Positions 25,591 through 36,577 of a DNA stretch of 64,000 bases are shown piece by piece. Position numbers and translations under genes: made by a program. This stretch comes from Georgenia sp. M64 (lineage in GTDB: Bacteria; Actinomycetota; Actinomycetes; Actinomycetales; Actinomycetaceae). Position 1 is the first letter of the stretch. Each line of letters begins with the position of its first letter. The notes beneath the pieces were generated by a model, which was not told the DNA's origin, searched no databases, and saw only the letters and a list, made by a program, of their open reading frames with translations. The stretch is taken from contig NZ_CP145809.1 in NCBI RefSeq assembly GCF_038049925.1, positions 3,072,599-3,136,598 of the forward strand, read 5' to 3'.

Positions 25591-26951
25591 TTCATCATCC
25601 CGCGCACCGCCCGCAGGGGGGCGGTCAGGCGCCAGGAGACCGACTTGCGCATGAGGTGGATCTGCTCCCAGCTCTCCAGGAGCCGGCCGTTGGTGCTGGC
25701 CACCTCGCTCTGCAGGGTGGACAGCGCGGTGCCGGTCTCCGCCAGCTGGGACTGGACCTGGCGCAACGCGGATCGGGTGCGGCGCAGCTCCTCGGCGGTC
25801 GGGTCGGCGGCCGCGACGGGAATCCCCGCCCCGGCGAGCTCGGCGAGCTCGGCCTCCAGCGCCTCGACCTCGGCGCGGGCGGCGTCGCGGGCGGCGATGA
25901 GGTCGAGCAGGTGGCCCTCCGCGGGACGGTCCACGCGCAGGTAGGCCGACGTCCCGGCCATCTCGCTGAAGGGCCGGAACCGCTCCTTCTTGTCCAGCAC
26001 GACGAGGGAGTCGTGCACGTGCACGGCGTCGAGGTGGGTGGCCCAGACGGTGGTGGCGTCCGCGCCGTCGGTGTGGTTGGCGTGGAGGTCGTCGAGGCGG
26101 TCCTTGACCCACTCGACGAACGTGCCGGCCCGCCCGCGTCCGCCCTCGTACTCGGGCCAGTAGGAGGTGTGGCAGTCCTCGACGAGCAGGACGCCGTCCT
26201 CGGCGAGGAGGGGGAACAGGGTCTCGACGGTGGTGCGCTGCTGGACCATGGTGTGGCCGCCGTCGTCGATGACGACGTCGAACGGGCCGTACCGGCCGTG
26301 GAGGCGGCGCAGGACCTCGGGGTCGGCCTGGTCGCCGAGCTCGACCGTGAAGCCCGGGCCCGCGGCCTCCTTGGCGGCCGGGTCGACGTCGAGACCGACG
26401 ACGGTGGCGTCCGGGCCGAGGTAGTGCTGCCACATGGCCAGCCCGCCGCCGCGGTAGACGCCGATCTCGAGGACGCGCACGGGACGGTCGCGGAACCGCT
26501 CGAGGTGGCGGTGGTAGGCGGGGAAGTAGTGGACCCACTTGTCGAGCGCCCCGCCCGAGCGGTGCGCCAGGAAGTAGGCGTACAGGGGGTTCGCGGAGAG
26601 CTCCTCGCTGCGGCCCGAGAGGTAGAACGCCGCCCGGTAGGCCTCGTTCACGAGGTCGTGGCCGAGGCCCTGGCTGCGCAGGGCCTCGCCGAGCTCCTGG
26701 GCGGCCTCGGCGTCGGTGCCGACGCCCTGCAGCGGTGCGGTCAGCTCCCGCCGTGCGTTCTCGTCGAGGTCGGCGGCGGCGAGTACCGCCTCGGCGGCGG
26801 CGCGGTCACCGGTGGCAAGCGCCTCGAGCGCCCGCTGGAGGGTGGGCAGGTCCAGCGCCCTGCTCGCGGGCGCGGTCCCGCCGCCGGCGGGGCTGGTCCC
26901 GCCGGTGGTGGCGGGCGTGGTCGCGCCGCCGGTGGTGGTCTCCTCGGTCAT
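25587..26951 (-). CDS. sugar O-methyltransferase with C-terminal coiled coil
   Basis: A 454-residue protein. The ATG at 26951 overlaps the ATPase stop as ATGA and has an AAGGGGAG Shine-Dalgarno; an ATG at 26993 is less likely. Residues 1-30 are Thr/Gly/Pro-rich; 30-120 are helical. Residues 155-335 form a SAM-binding domain with VLEIGVYRGGG (160-170), GLDVDP, FDVVIDDGGH (224-233) and LLVEDCHTSYWP (255-266). The IDDG(G/S)H plus VED-x-x-TSYWP pattern is that of metal-dependent sugar O-methyltransferases such as MycE/TylE. Residues about 348-432 are a heptad-like coiled coil, followed by SVSWRLTAPLRAVRG, a tail often found on glycan-assembly enzymes. Placed between the Wzt ATPase and RgpF genes, it may cap the polysaccharide. 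Confidence 0.82.
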   Translation of the reverse strand: MTEETTTGGATTPATTGGTSPAGGGTAPASRALDLPTLQRALEALATGDRAAAEAVLAAADLDENARRELTAPLQGVGTDAEAAQELGEALRSQGLGHDLVNEAYRAAFYLSGRSEELSANPLYAYFLAHRSGGALDKWVHYFPAYHRHLERFRDRPVRVLEIGVYRGGGLAMWQHYLGPDATVVGLDVDPAAKEAAGPGFTVELGDQADPEVLRRLHGRYGPFDVVIDDGGHTMVQQRTTVETLFPLLAEDGVLLVEDCHTSYWPEYEGGRGRAGTFVEWVKDRLDDLHANHTDGADATTVWATHLDAVHVHDSLVVLDKKERFRPFSEMAGTSAYLRVDRPAEGHLLDLIAARDAARAEVEALEAELAELAGAGIPVAAADPTAEELRRTRSALRQVQSQLAETGTALSTLQSEVASTNGRLLESWEQIHLMRKSVSWRLTAPLRAVRGMMK

Positions 26952-28210
26952 GCTCGGCTCCCCTTCGCTGCGATCGACGGTTCGGGGCTCCATCGCCCGA
27001 CGATACGGGTGAGGCCGGGCTCGGTCACCGCCCGGTCGGCCCGCACGATGAAGTCCTTCTCGCGGTCCGCGTAGTCGTAGGTGTGTCCCTTGGTGATGAG
27101 CGACGTGCTCACGGCGAACGTCCCGGGCTGGATGGGCAGGGTGTCGAGGTGGAAGTCGACGAAGCTGGGACCCTGCGGGAAGTCGTACGTGCGCCGCTCC
27201 TGCCCGGAGTTCGGGCCGGCGAGGGTCATGCCCGACTCGTGCACGAACGCCAGGCCGACCTCGACGTCGTGGACCGCCTCGCGGGCGTGGACGTGGACGC
27301 GGACGGTGCAGGCCTCGCCGGGGCTGACGATGGGCACCTCGGTGCCGTCAGGCCCGAGGATCTCGATGCTCTTCATCCGGACCTCGCCCGAACCCAGGCG
27401 CGGGACGGGGGCGAGGACCTCGGGCGCGTCGCCGTCCCCCGCCTCGTCGGCCTCCTCCTGCCGGCGGGCGAACTCCTTCTGGTTCACCGAGGCGAGGTAG
27501 CCGTCGATGACCTCGCGGACGTCGCCGACCATCTTGGGACGGCCGTGGTCGAGCCAGACGGCGCTGTCGCACAGGTCCGCGGCCAGGCCCAGGGAGTGCG
27601 TGACCAGGACGATGGTGGTGCCGCGCTTGCGCAGCTCGAAGAGGTAGTCGAAGCACTTGCGCTGGAACTCCTCGTCGCCGACGGCGATGATCTCGTCGAC
27701 GATGAGGATCTCCGGGTCGAGGGTGACGGCGACGGCGAAGCCGAGCCGGACGTACATCCCCGAGGAGTAGACCTTCACGGGCGAGTCGATGAACTCGCCG
27801 ATGTCGGCGAAGTCGATGATCTCGTCGATCGATGCCTCGATCTGCTTCTTCGTCAGGCCGAGGATCGCGCCGTTGAGGTAGATGTTCTCCCGCCCCGTGA
27901 GTTCGCCGTGGAACCCGGCGCCGAGCTCGAGGAGGGCCGAGACCCGGCCGTCGACGAGCACCCGGCCGGAGTTGGGCCGGTAGACGCCCGCGAGCACCTT
28001 GAGCATCGTGGACTTGCCCGAGCCGTTGTGGCCGATGAGGCCGAAGGTCGAGCCCCGGGGGACCTCGAAGCTGACGTCCTCGAGGGCGTGGAAGACGTGC
28101 TTGCCCTTGGCGGACCCGCGGACGAACCGCTCCTTGACGGTGTCCCGGCGCTCGTTGTGGATCGTGAAGGTCTTGCTGACGTTCTCGACCCTGATCGCGA
28201 CCTCGGTCAT
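26948..28210 (-). CDS. polysaccharide ABC transporter ATP-binding protein with C-terminal substrate domain (Wzt type)
   Basis: A 420-residue protein. Residues 1-245: ATPase with Walker A GHNGSGKST (60-68), the Wzt-typical ELGAGFHGELTGRENIYLNG (95-114), ABC signature YSSGMYVRLGFA (148-159), Walker B ILIVDE (168-173) and H-loop THSL (204-207). Residues about 275-405 are an extra beta-rich domain like Wzt_C (VRVHVHAREAVHDVEVGLAF), which in Gram-negative O8/O9a systems binds the modified non-reducing end of the finished chain. Family enzymes without this domain (TagH-like) are shorter. ATG 28210 overlaps the permease stop (ATGA). It powers export of the lipid-linked polysaccharide. Confidence 0.92.
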   Translation of the reverse strand: MTEVAIRVENVSKTFTIHNERRDTVKERFVRGSAKGKHVFHALEDVSFEVPRGSTFGLIGHNGSGKSTMLKVLAGVYRPNSGRVLVDGRVSALLELGAGFHGELTGRENIYLNGAILGLTKKQIEASIDEIIDFADIGEFIDSPVKVYSSGMYVRLGFAVAVTLDPEILIVDEIIAVGDEEFQRKCFDYLFELRKRGTTIVLVTHSLGLAADLCDSAVWLDHGRPKMVGDVREVIDGYLASVNQKEFARRQEEADEAGDGDAPEVLAPVPRLGSGEVRMKSIEILGPDGTEVPIVSPGEACTVRVHVHAREAVHDVEVGLAFVHESGMTLAGPNSGQERRTYDFPQGPSFVDFHLDTLPIQPGTFAVSTSLITKGHTYDYADREKDFIVRADRAVTEPGLTRIVGRWSPEPSIAAKGSRA

Positions 28211-29040
28211 ATCTGCTCCCCCAGGTCCCCGCCGCGGCGTCTGTACACGAGCGAGCCGAAGACGAGCGCGGCGCCCGTCCACAGTGCCACCGACACCCAC
28301 TGCGTCAGCGTGCCCGGGGTGAGGTCGTACACGAGCGCGCGGAAGAGGGTGATGAACTCCGAGATGGGGCTGAACTCCACGATCGCCCGCAGCGGGACGC
28401 CGCGCCAGGTCTCGGGCACGAACTCCGGGGTGTAGATGATCGGCGTGAGGTAGAAGAGCAGCTGCAGCGCCACCGCGACGAGGTGGGCGAGGTCGCGGTA
28501 GTAGACGTTGAGGATCGCGATGCCGGTCGCGACGGCGGAGGAGAACGCGACGAAGAGCACGAGCAGCGCCGGGACGAGCAGCCACGTCCACGACAGGTTC
28601 CCCAGGAAGAGCAGGACCACGAGCAGCAGGCCGAGCTCGATGAGGCTCTGGACCCCCACGGCCAGGCCCGCGCCGAGCACCGGCGCGTACGCGGGGAAGT
28701 AGATCTTCTGGAGCAGCCCGCCCGAGCCCAGGAGCCCGTTGATGCCGGCGTTGATGCTGGAGTTGAAGAACGACCACAGGGCGAGGCCGGCGAACAGCCA
28801 GACGGCGAAGATGCCCTCACGCCCGCTGCCGAGCGGGGGCGGCTGCATCCGGAAGACGATCGAGAAGATGATCGTGTAGATGCCCAGCGTCGCCAGCGGG
28901 ACGACCAGGGACCAGGCCCAGCCGAGCAGGGTCCCGTTGAACTTGGCCTTGAGGTCGCGTCTACCGAAGTTGTTGATGAGGTTCCACTGCCGCCAGATCG
29001 GGACGGCGGGGCGGATCTCCTGGCCGAAGGTCGCGCTCAC
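28207..29040 (-). CDS. polysaccharide ABC transporter permease (Wzm/ABC-2 type)
   Basis: A 277-residue inner membrane protein with six hydrophobic segments and the short N-terminal amphipathic region NLINNFGRRDLKAKFNGTLLGWAW, where RRDLKxKFxxTxLGxxW is the family hallmark. Paired directly with the Wzt-type ATPase by a 4-bp ATGA overlap. Together they would flip an undecaprenyl-diphosphate-linked glycan outward. First gene of the five-gene minus-strand operon (29040 to 22702); start is GTG 29040. Confidence 0.92.
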   Translation of the reverse strand: MSATFGQEIRPAVPIWRQWNLINNFGRRDLKAKFNGTLLGWAWSLVVPLATLGIYTIIFSIVFRMQPPPLGSGREGIFAVWLFAGLALWSFFNSSINAGINGLLGSGGLLQKIYFPAYAPVLGAGLAVGVQSLIELGLLLVVLLFLGNLSWTWLLVPALLVLFVAFSSAVATGIAILNVYYRDLAHLVAVALQLLFYLTPIIYTPEFVPETWRGVPLRAIVEFSPISEFITLFRALVYDLTPGTLTQWVSVALWTGAALVFGSLVYRRRGGDLGEQI

Positions 29041-29240
29041 CGCTCACCGCCGGCGCAGCCGTCGGTGGGGCCAGCGGTGCCCGTCGTCGGCCGCGGTCGT
29101 CCGCGCATCGAGTCGTCCTGCCTTCCGGTGCCAGTGCCACGTGGTGCGCCCGCGCCCGGACCAGGTGCTCCCTGGCGGGGGCCGGCGACAGACCAAGGTA
29201 GCAAGAGGATCCGCCCGGGTGCCCGGGTGTGCCGGAGGTC
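29041..29240. other. 200-bp intergenic region upstream of the export operon
   Basis: Separates the amidase stop from the permease start, both on the minus strand. A TACCTT hexamer (minus strand, 29200-29195) could be a -10 box for the operon with a leader of about 150 bases. I see no gene, repeat or riboswitch that I can support. Confidence 0.3.
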
Positions 29241-31715
29241 TCAGGGCACCGTGACGTCGCGGCACACGAATGGCTTGTGGCTGCCCTCCCCGACATTGGA
29301 GCCCGTTACGCACACCCGGTGGCGTCCGCTGTCGGCGGCCAGGGTGGCCGAGAACCCGTGGCGGGAGCCGAGGTGGGGGTAGACCCGCGCGACGTCGCCG
29401 CGCTCCCCGCTGGCGTAGAGGTGGCGGCCCCGACCGTCGACCGTCACCCACACGTACACCGGGGAGGTCGTGTCGGGGTCGATGGCCCAGCCGCTGAGGG
29501 CGATCCCGCCGTCGACGCCCGTGGCGCGCTCGAAGTTGCCGAACGGCGGGCCGCCGGTGACGGTCACGGTCCGGCAGCCGAGGGGACGGTGTTCACCGGT
29601 CCCGACGTTCGAGGCGGTCGCGCAGACCACGTGCTCACCGGGTGCGGCGAAGACCGTGCTGCGGAAGCCGTGACGGTCCCCGTAGGCCGGGTAGGTGCGG
29701 CCGACGTCGCCGCGGACCTGGTTGGCGTAGAGGTGGCGGCCCTGGCCGTCGACGGTGAGCCAGACGTACGCGGGCCCGGTGGTGTCGGGGTCGATGGCCC
29801 ACCCCTTGACCTCGATGCCACCGAGGGTCGGCGTGACCGACTCGAGGTTGCCGTACGGGTCGCCCTCGACGACGACGGTGCGGCAGCCGAGCGGCTGGTG
29901 GGTGCCCGCGCCGACGTTGGACGCGGTGGCGCAGACGACGTGGGCCCCCGGGCCGGCGTCGAACGTTCCGGTGTACCCGTGGTCCGGCCCGGCCCCGTAG
30001 GCCCGGTCGACGTCGGGGCGCGGGTCGTTGGCGTAGAGGTGACGTCCCTGGCCGTCGACGGTGACCCAGACGTAGATGGGCGAGGTGGTGTCCGGGTCGA
30101 TGGCCCAGCCCTCGATCCGCACACCGCCGCGAACCACGCTGACGCCGTCGACCATGCCGTAGGGGTTCCCCGTCGAAGGTGGTGCGGGGGCGGGCTCCGG
30201 CTCGGGCTCCGGGACGGGCGCGGAGGACGCCGCGATGAGGCGGGCGACCTGGTCCGAGAGGCCGGCGATGCGCCCGTAGATGTCGTTGCCGGGGCACGCG
30301 GTGCTCGAGACGTCCCGGTGGCCGAAGACGCGCGGCAGGTTCTTCCCGGCAGGCAGCGCGTAGGTGCCCGGGGAGATGATGCCGCTGGGGGTGGACATGT
30401 CGATCCCGGCCGGGCCGAACTTCCAGGCGATGACGTCGGCCATCTTGTCCAGGACGACCTGGGGGGCGTCGACCACGGTGTAGTCGCCCATCGCCGCGAT
30501 GCCGAGGGTGTTGGTGTTGGCCGGGGCGGCGTGCGCGCCGATCGTCATCTGCCCGTTCGTGGCGGCGAGCGAGCCGCGGCGGCCCTCGAAGACCTGGCCG
30601 TACTTGTCGACGAGGAAGTTGTAGCCGATGTCGCCCCAGTCGCGGGTGACCGCGTGGTAGTAGTAGATGCCCCGCACGATCGAGGCGGACTGACCGCTGG
30701 TGTAGGTGTTCGTGCCGGCGGTGTGGTGGACGACGGCGGCCTTGAGCTCGGAGTACTTCGGCTGCCACGTCATGAGGGACTCGTCCGCTCCCCAGCCGGC
30801 CCGGCTCACGACCGCCGGTGCCGGTACCGCGGTGGGCGCGACCGCACCGCTCACGGCCGGGGTGGTGACGGCAGCCGTCGTGGCCGCAACGGTCGGCGCA
30901 GACCCGCCGGTCACGGCTCCCGCCGCGGTGGCGACCGTCACAGCCGTGGTGCCGAGGGAGCGGAACGCCGCCGGCTCCGTCGTCGCCGTCGGCTCCTCGG
31001 TGGGCAGGACCTCGGGCTCGGCGGGCGAGTCGGTGATGACCTCGGTCGGCGGCGCCGGGTTCGCGGGCATGAGGCTGAGCTCGAGCCCGGCGGGCAGCTC
31101 GGCGGCGTCGCCGGAGACCTGGACCTGGACGGCCTCGGCGCCACCGGTGACGAAGGGGTCGGTGCCCGCGCGGCCCTCGGCGCTGCTGCCCGTCCGGACG
31201 GCCCCCTCCTCGACCTGGGTCTCGAGCCAGTCCGACCACACGCCGTCCTCGAGGACACGCAGGAACACCCGCGCACCGGAGGGCAGGGCGGCCCCGGCGT
31301 CCCAGGTCAGGCCGGCGACGAGGAACTCCTCGGTGTCCACCGGCGGAGTGAGCACCGCGATGTCGGCGGGGTCGGCGGCGGTGTCGGCCGGCAGCACGGC
31401 GGGCACCGCCGCCGCCTCCGGACCGGCGCCGGCCGCAGACAGACCCGCGGTCCCGATGGTGGCGTCGTCGCTCGACGTGCCCGTGGCGTCCTCGAGCTCC
31501 GCCACCCCCTGGGCGGCGACGGGGGTGAGGTCGCCGGCGGCGTCCGTGAGCGAGATCACCGTCACCGGCTCGGGCGCGGTGGTCGCCGCCGGGGCCGCGC
31601 CGAGCCCGCTCGGCGAGGCCGACGCAGGCTGGGCCGCACCGGCGGCCGGGACGACGAGCGCGCCCCCGACAAGGAGGGCAGCGACGGACAGGGCGGTGGG
31701 ACGACGAAAAGCCAT
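29241..31715 (-). CDS. secreted N-acetylmuramoyl-L-alanine amidase (PGRP) with three C-terminal repeats
   Basis: An 824-residue secreted protein with a signal peptide (MAFRRPTALSVAALLVGGAL). Residues about 40-290 are a low-complexity and beta-rich region found before PGRP domains of actinobacteria. Residues about 300-495 are an amidase_2/PGRP domain: SRAGWGADES, zinc ligands in VVHHTAG and in GHRDVSSTACPG, YNFLVD, EGRRG and TLGIAAMGDY. It would cleave the lactyl-alanine bond of peptidoglycan. After a Pro/Glu linker there are three repeats of about 103 residues, each with GWAIDPDTT, VTVDG(Q/R)GRHLYA, a GHR or DHG turn and two cysteines (VVCATASNVG...LGCRTV). These repeats differ from the GDWDGDG modules. 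They may bind the wall polysaccharide made by the adjacent genes. Confidence 0.88.
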   Translation of the reverse strand: MAFRRPTALSVAALLVGGALVVPAAGAAQPASASPSGLGAAPAATTAPEPVTVISLTDAAGDLTPVAAQGVAELEDATGTSSDDATIGTAGLSAAGAGPEAAAVPAVLPADTAADPADIAVLTPPVDTEEFLVAGLTWDAGAALPSGARVFLRVLEDGVWSDWLETQVEEGAVRTGSSAEGRAGTDPFVTGGAEAVQVQVSGDAAELPAGLELSLMPANPAPPTEVITDSPAEPEVLPTEEPTATTEPAAFRSLGTTAVTVATAAGAVTGGSAPTVAATTAAVTTPAVSGAVAPTAVPAPAVVSRAGWGADESLMTWQPKYSELKAAVVHHTAGTNTYTSGQSASIVRGIYYYHAVTRDWGDIGYNFLVDKYGQVFEGRRGSLAATNGQMTIGAHAAPANTNTLGIAAMGDYTVVDAPQVVLDKMADVIAWKFGPAGIDMSTPSGIISPGTYALPAGKNLPRVFGHRDVSSTACPGNDIYGRIAGLSDQVARLIAASSAPVPEPEPEPAPAPPSTGNPYGMVDGVSVVRGGVRIEGWAIDPDTTSPIYVWVTVDGQGRHLYANDPRPDVDRAYGAGPDHGYTGTFDAGPGAHVVCATASNVGAGTHQPLGCRTVVVEGDPYGNLESVTPTLGGIEVKGWAIDPDTTGPAYVWLTVDGQGRHLYANQVRGDVGRTYPAYGDRHGFRSTVFAAPGEHVVCATASNVGTGEHRPLGCRTVTVTGGPPFGNFERATGVDGGIALSGWAIDPDTTSPVYVWVTVDGRGRHLYASGERGDVARVYPHLGSRHGFSATLAADSGRHRVCVTGSNVGEGSHKPFVCRDVTVP

Positions 31716-31789
31716 GGGAGAGCGCCTCAGAACGACCTACGGGGAAGACAACACGGACCTTGGTAAGACCCGTGCCGTGCTCTCGACGG

Positions 31790-31801
31790 TACCGTGCAGA
31801 C

Positions 31802-31802
<1 letters not shown>
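31790..31802 (+). promoter_or_regulatory. leaderless promoter box TACCGT before ATG 31802
   Basis: TACCGT at 31790-31795 ends 6 bases before the ATG; no Shine-Dalgarno. Confidence 0.6.
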
Positions 31803-34184
<2,382 letters not shown>

Positions 34185-34194
34185 CCCGGCAGAC

Positions 34195-34230
34195 AGCGGC
34201 GCCGGGATCCCGCGGGATCCCGGCGCCGCT
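34195..34230. terminator. 36-bp perfect palindrome between convergent genes
   Basis: Two 18-base arms (34195-34212 and 34213-34230) are exact reverse complements with no spacer, starting AGCGGCGCCGGG. It lies just after the rfbB stop and just before the end of the convergent glycosyltransferase gene and is followed by TTTCGCT. Likely a bidirectional terminator. Confidence 0.7.
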
Positions 34231-34237
34231 TTCGCTC

Positions 34238-35086
34238 CTACCGCCGGGTCTCCAGCGCCGCCCGGGCCCGCAGCCCCAGCGAGATCGCCCCACGCAGGGG
34301 CGCGAGGTACCAGGCCGCGTAGCGCCGGTGCAGGTACAGCTCGGCGCTGCGGTGGTGCGCGAGGATCATCCGGGCGGGCTTCTCCCGCCAGCTCGCGCCC
34401 TGGTCGTGCACGACGACGGCGTCCGGGACGTAGACGTTCTCCCAGCCCGAGCGCCCCAGCCGCTCACCGAGGTCGACGTCCTCGAAGAACATGAAGTAGC
34501 TGGGGTCGAACCCGCCCACGGCGTCCAGGGCGGTCCGGCGCAGCAGCAGGCACGCACCGGAGAGCCAGCCCACGGGGTGCTCGGTGAGCAGGACCTCCTC
34601 CTGGCGCCGGTGGTACTGGCGCGTCCACGGGTTGCCGGGCCACACCCGCGCGAAGACGGCGTGGCCCGCCCCCTGGCGCAGCGACGGCACCGCGCGGGCG
34701 GAGGGGTAGACCGTGCCGTCGGTGTTGAGGATCTTCGGCCCGAGCGAGCCCGCCCGGCCGTGGCGCTCCCCCGCGGCCACCAGGGCGTCGAGCGAGCCCG
34801 GCTCCCAGACGATGTCGGGGTTGGCCACGACGACCCACGGGGAGTCGTCACCGGCGGACCCGAGGTTCGCGGCGGCGCCGTAGCCGAGGTTCCGTCCGGG
34901 GCGCAGGACCTCGGCGCCGTGGTCGCGGGACACCGCCTCGACCACCGTGTGGTCCGTGCCGTTGTCGACGACGACGAGGCGGACCGGCGCCGTGGAGGCC
35001 CCTCGCAGCGACCGCGCGAAGGACTCCAGCTCCGGCCCGGGGTTGAAGGCCACGGTGACCACGCGCACCGCCGTCGAGGGACTCAC
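34238..35086 (-). CDS. WbbL-like rhamnosyltransferase (GT2)
   Basis: A 282-residue GT-A transferase: VVTVAFNPGPELESF, RLVVVDNGTDHTVVE, NLGYGAAANLG, WVVVANPDIVWEPG (metal-binding Asp), GPKILNTDGTVYPSARA, GWLSGACLLLRRTALDAVGGFDPSYFMFFEDVDLGERL and HDQGASW. The MFFEDVDL segment is typical of WbbL/RfbF rhamnosyltransferases that put L-rhamnose on polyprenyl-diphospho-GlcNAc, the first committed step of wall-polysaccharide linker synthesis. Its location next to rfbB and the LCP genes agrees. Start is GTG 35086 with a leaderless-type box. Confidence 0.85.
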   Translation of the reverse strand: MSPSTAVRVVTVAFNPGPELESFARSLRGASTAPVRLVVVDNGTDHTVVEAVSRDHGAEVLRPGRNLGYGAAANLGSAGDDSPWVVVANPDIVWEPGSLDALVAAGERHGRAGSLGPKILNTDGTVYPSARAVPSLRQGAGHAVFARVWPGNPWTRQYHRRQEEVLLTEHPVGWLSGACLLLRRTALDAVGGFDPSYFMFFEDVDLGERLGRSGWENVYVPDAVVVHDQGASWREKPARMILAHHRSAELYLHRRYAAWYLAPLRGAISLGLRARAALETRR

Positions 35087-35099
35087 CCGGCCTAGCGTA
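35086..35099 (-). promoter_or_regulatory. leaderless promoter box TACGCT before GTG 35086
   Basis: On the minus strand TACGCT (35099-35094) ends 7 bases before the GTG at 35086; no Shine-Dalgarno. Confidence 0.55.
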
Positions 35100-35206
35100 G
35101 TGAGGGCCCGGGCGCGCCTGCGCTCCCGGCCCGGGCGGCGCCGCGGCGCAAGGAGGTGCCCGCTGCGACGTGAGGAGGGTCATGACCCCGCGGCGCGGCG
35201 CCGCCG

Positions 35207-35221
35207 TAGGATGTGATGCTG
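35207..35221 (+). promoter_or_regulatory. leaderless promoter box TAGGAT before GTG 35221
   Basis: TAGGAT at 35207-35212 ends 8 bases before the GTG; supports 35221 rather than the in-frame GTG at 35170 as the start. Confidence 0.55.
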
Positions 35222-36498
35222 TGCCCCGCCACGCCACGCGCCCGCCGCAGCGCCCGTCCGCCGTCGCGGACGGCGGCGCGCCCGTGGCGCCCCGGCACGC
35301 GGTGTCGCTCGACCCGCACCGGCGTCTGCGACGCCTCGGCGCCGGCGCCCTGGGGGTGGCCCTCTTCGCCGGGTCCGGCGCGGCCATGGCCTACAGCGAC
35401 ATGCAGGGCAACATCACCCAGCACGACATCACGGACCTGCTCGGCGAGGACCGGCCCTCGGCGACGGCGGAGGCCGCGCCGGTGGACCAGCGCGCCGGGG
35501 AGGCCATCAACCTCCTCGTCATGGGCTCCGACGTGCGTGAGGGCGACAGCGACGTCGACGGCGCCGGCGCCGCCGGCGTCGTGGCCGGGATGCGCTCGGA
35601 CACGACGATGATCGCCCACGTCTCGGCGGACCGCTCGCGGGTCGACGTCGTCTCCATCCCGCGCGACACCCTCGTCGACGTCCCCAGCTGCACCCTCCCC
35701 GACGGCACGACGACGCCCGAGCAGAGCGACGTCATGTTCAACTCCGCGTTCCAGACCGGTGGGCAGACCGGCGACGTCGGCGCCGCCGCGGCGTGCACGA
35801 TCCGCACGGTGGAGGACCTCACCGGCATCTTCATCGACGACTTCGTCGTGGTCGACTTCGCGGGTTTCACCCAGATGGTCGACGCCCTCGGCGGGGTGGC
35901 GATGTACGTCCCCGAGGACATCGACGACGCCGAGGCGGGGCTCCAGCTCGCGCAGGGCTGCCAGGTCCTCGACGGGACGGACGCCCTCGGGTTCGCCCGG
36001 GCGCGGAAGTCGATCGGTGACGGCTCGGACATCTCGCGCATCGGGCGTCAGCAGGAGCTCGTCGCGGCGATCGCCCGGGAGGCCCTGGGCAAGAACCTCC
36101 TCACCGACCTGCCGGCGCTCTACCAGTTCCTCGACGCCGCCACCTCGACCCTGACCACCGGGCAGTACATCGGCGGGCTGACCACCATGGCCGGACTGGC
36201 CAACTCCTTGCGCGGGCTCGAGGCCGGTGGGATCTCCTTCGCGACCATGCCGTTCGAGTGGGCCGGGCCCCGGGTGCGCCCCACCGTCGAGGCGGAGCAG
36301 CTGTGGGCCGCGATCGCGGCGGACGAGCCGATCCAGGCCACGCTGACGGGCACCGGCGAGACGCCCACCGAGGAGCCGACGGCGACACCGACGCCGGGCG
36401 CGACCACCGCGCCGGGGGCGGAGCCCACGACGCCGGCCGCCCCGACGTCCGCGCCGACGGCGGAGCCCACGCCGACGATCCCGGTGTGCACGAAGTAG
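35221..36498 (+). CDS. LCP (LytR-CpsA-Psr) family wall-polymer ligase
   Basis: A 425-residue protein with a cytosolic N-terminus, one transmembrane helix (about 41-60) and an extracytoplasmic LCP domain (about 92-350): INLLVMGSDVR, RSDTTMIAHVS, VSIPRDTLVDVP (Arg and Asp bind the pyrophosphate and metal), NSAFQTGG, VVVDFAGFTQMVDALGGV, and LGFARARKSI....ISRIGRQQ with the conserved arginines. The last 45 residues are Thr/Pro/Ala-rich. LCP enzymes transfer lipid-diphosphate-linked polysaccharides onto peptidoglycan, which is the final step of the locus. A second LCP gene follows 79 bases downstream. Confidence 0.9.
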   Translation: MPRHATRPPQRPSAVADGGAPVAPRHAVSLDPHRRLRRLGAGALGVALFAGSGAAMAYSDMQGNITQHDITDLLGEDRPSATAEAAPVDQRAGEAINLLVMGSDVREGDSDVDGAGAAGVVAGMRSDTTMIAHVSADRSRVDVVSIPRDTLVDVPSCTLPDGTTTPEQSDVMFNSAFQTGGQTGDVGAAAACTIRTVEDLTGIFIDDFVVVDFAGFTQMVDALGGVAMYVPEDIDDAEAGLQLAQGCQVLDGTDALGFARARKSIGDGSDISRIGRQQELVAAIAREALGKNLLTDLPALYQFLDAATSTLTTGQYIGGLTTMAGLANSLRGLEAGGISFATMPFEWAGPRVRPTVEAEQLWAAIAADEPIQATLTGTGETPTEEPTATPTPGATTAPGAEPTTPAAPTSAPTAEPTPTIPVCTK

Positions 36499-36577
36499 CG
36501 CGCCGGTCCGTCCAGGTGCAGGGCTTACGCTGTCCCCCGGCGGGCCGGACGTGGCGCACAGGACGAGGGGAGCACCG

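Noticed and set aside
22144-25944. A 1266-codon plus-strand open frame
   Set aside because: It is antisense to the RgpF/WbsX and RgpF genes, whose motifs are unmistakable.
34195-34230. Palindrome as the end of an insertion sequence
   Set aside because: No transposase, target duplication or matching second end is visible; its position suits a bidirectional terminator.
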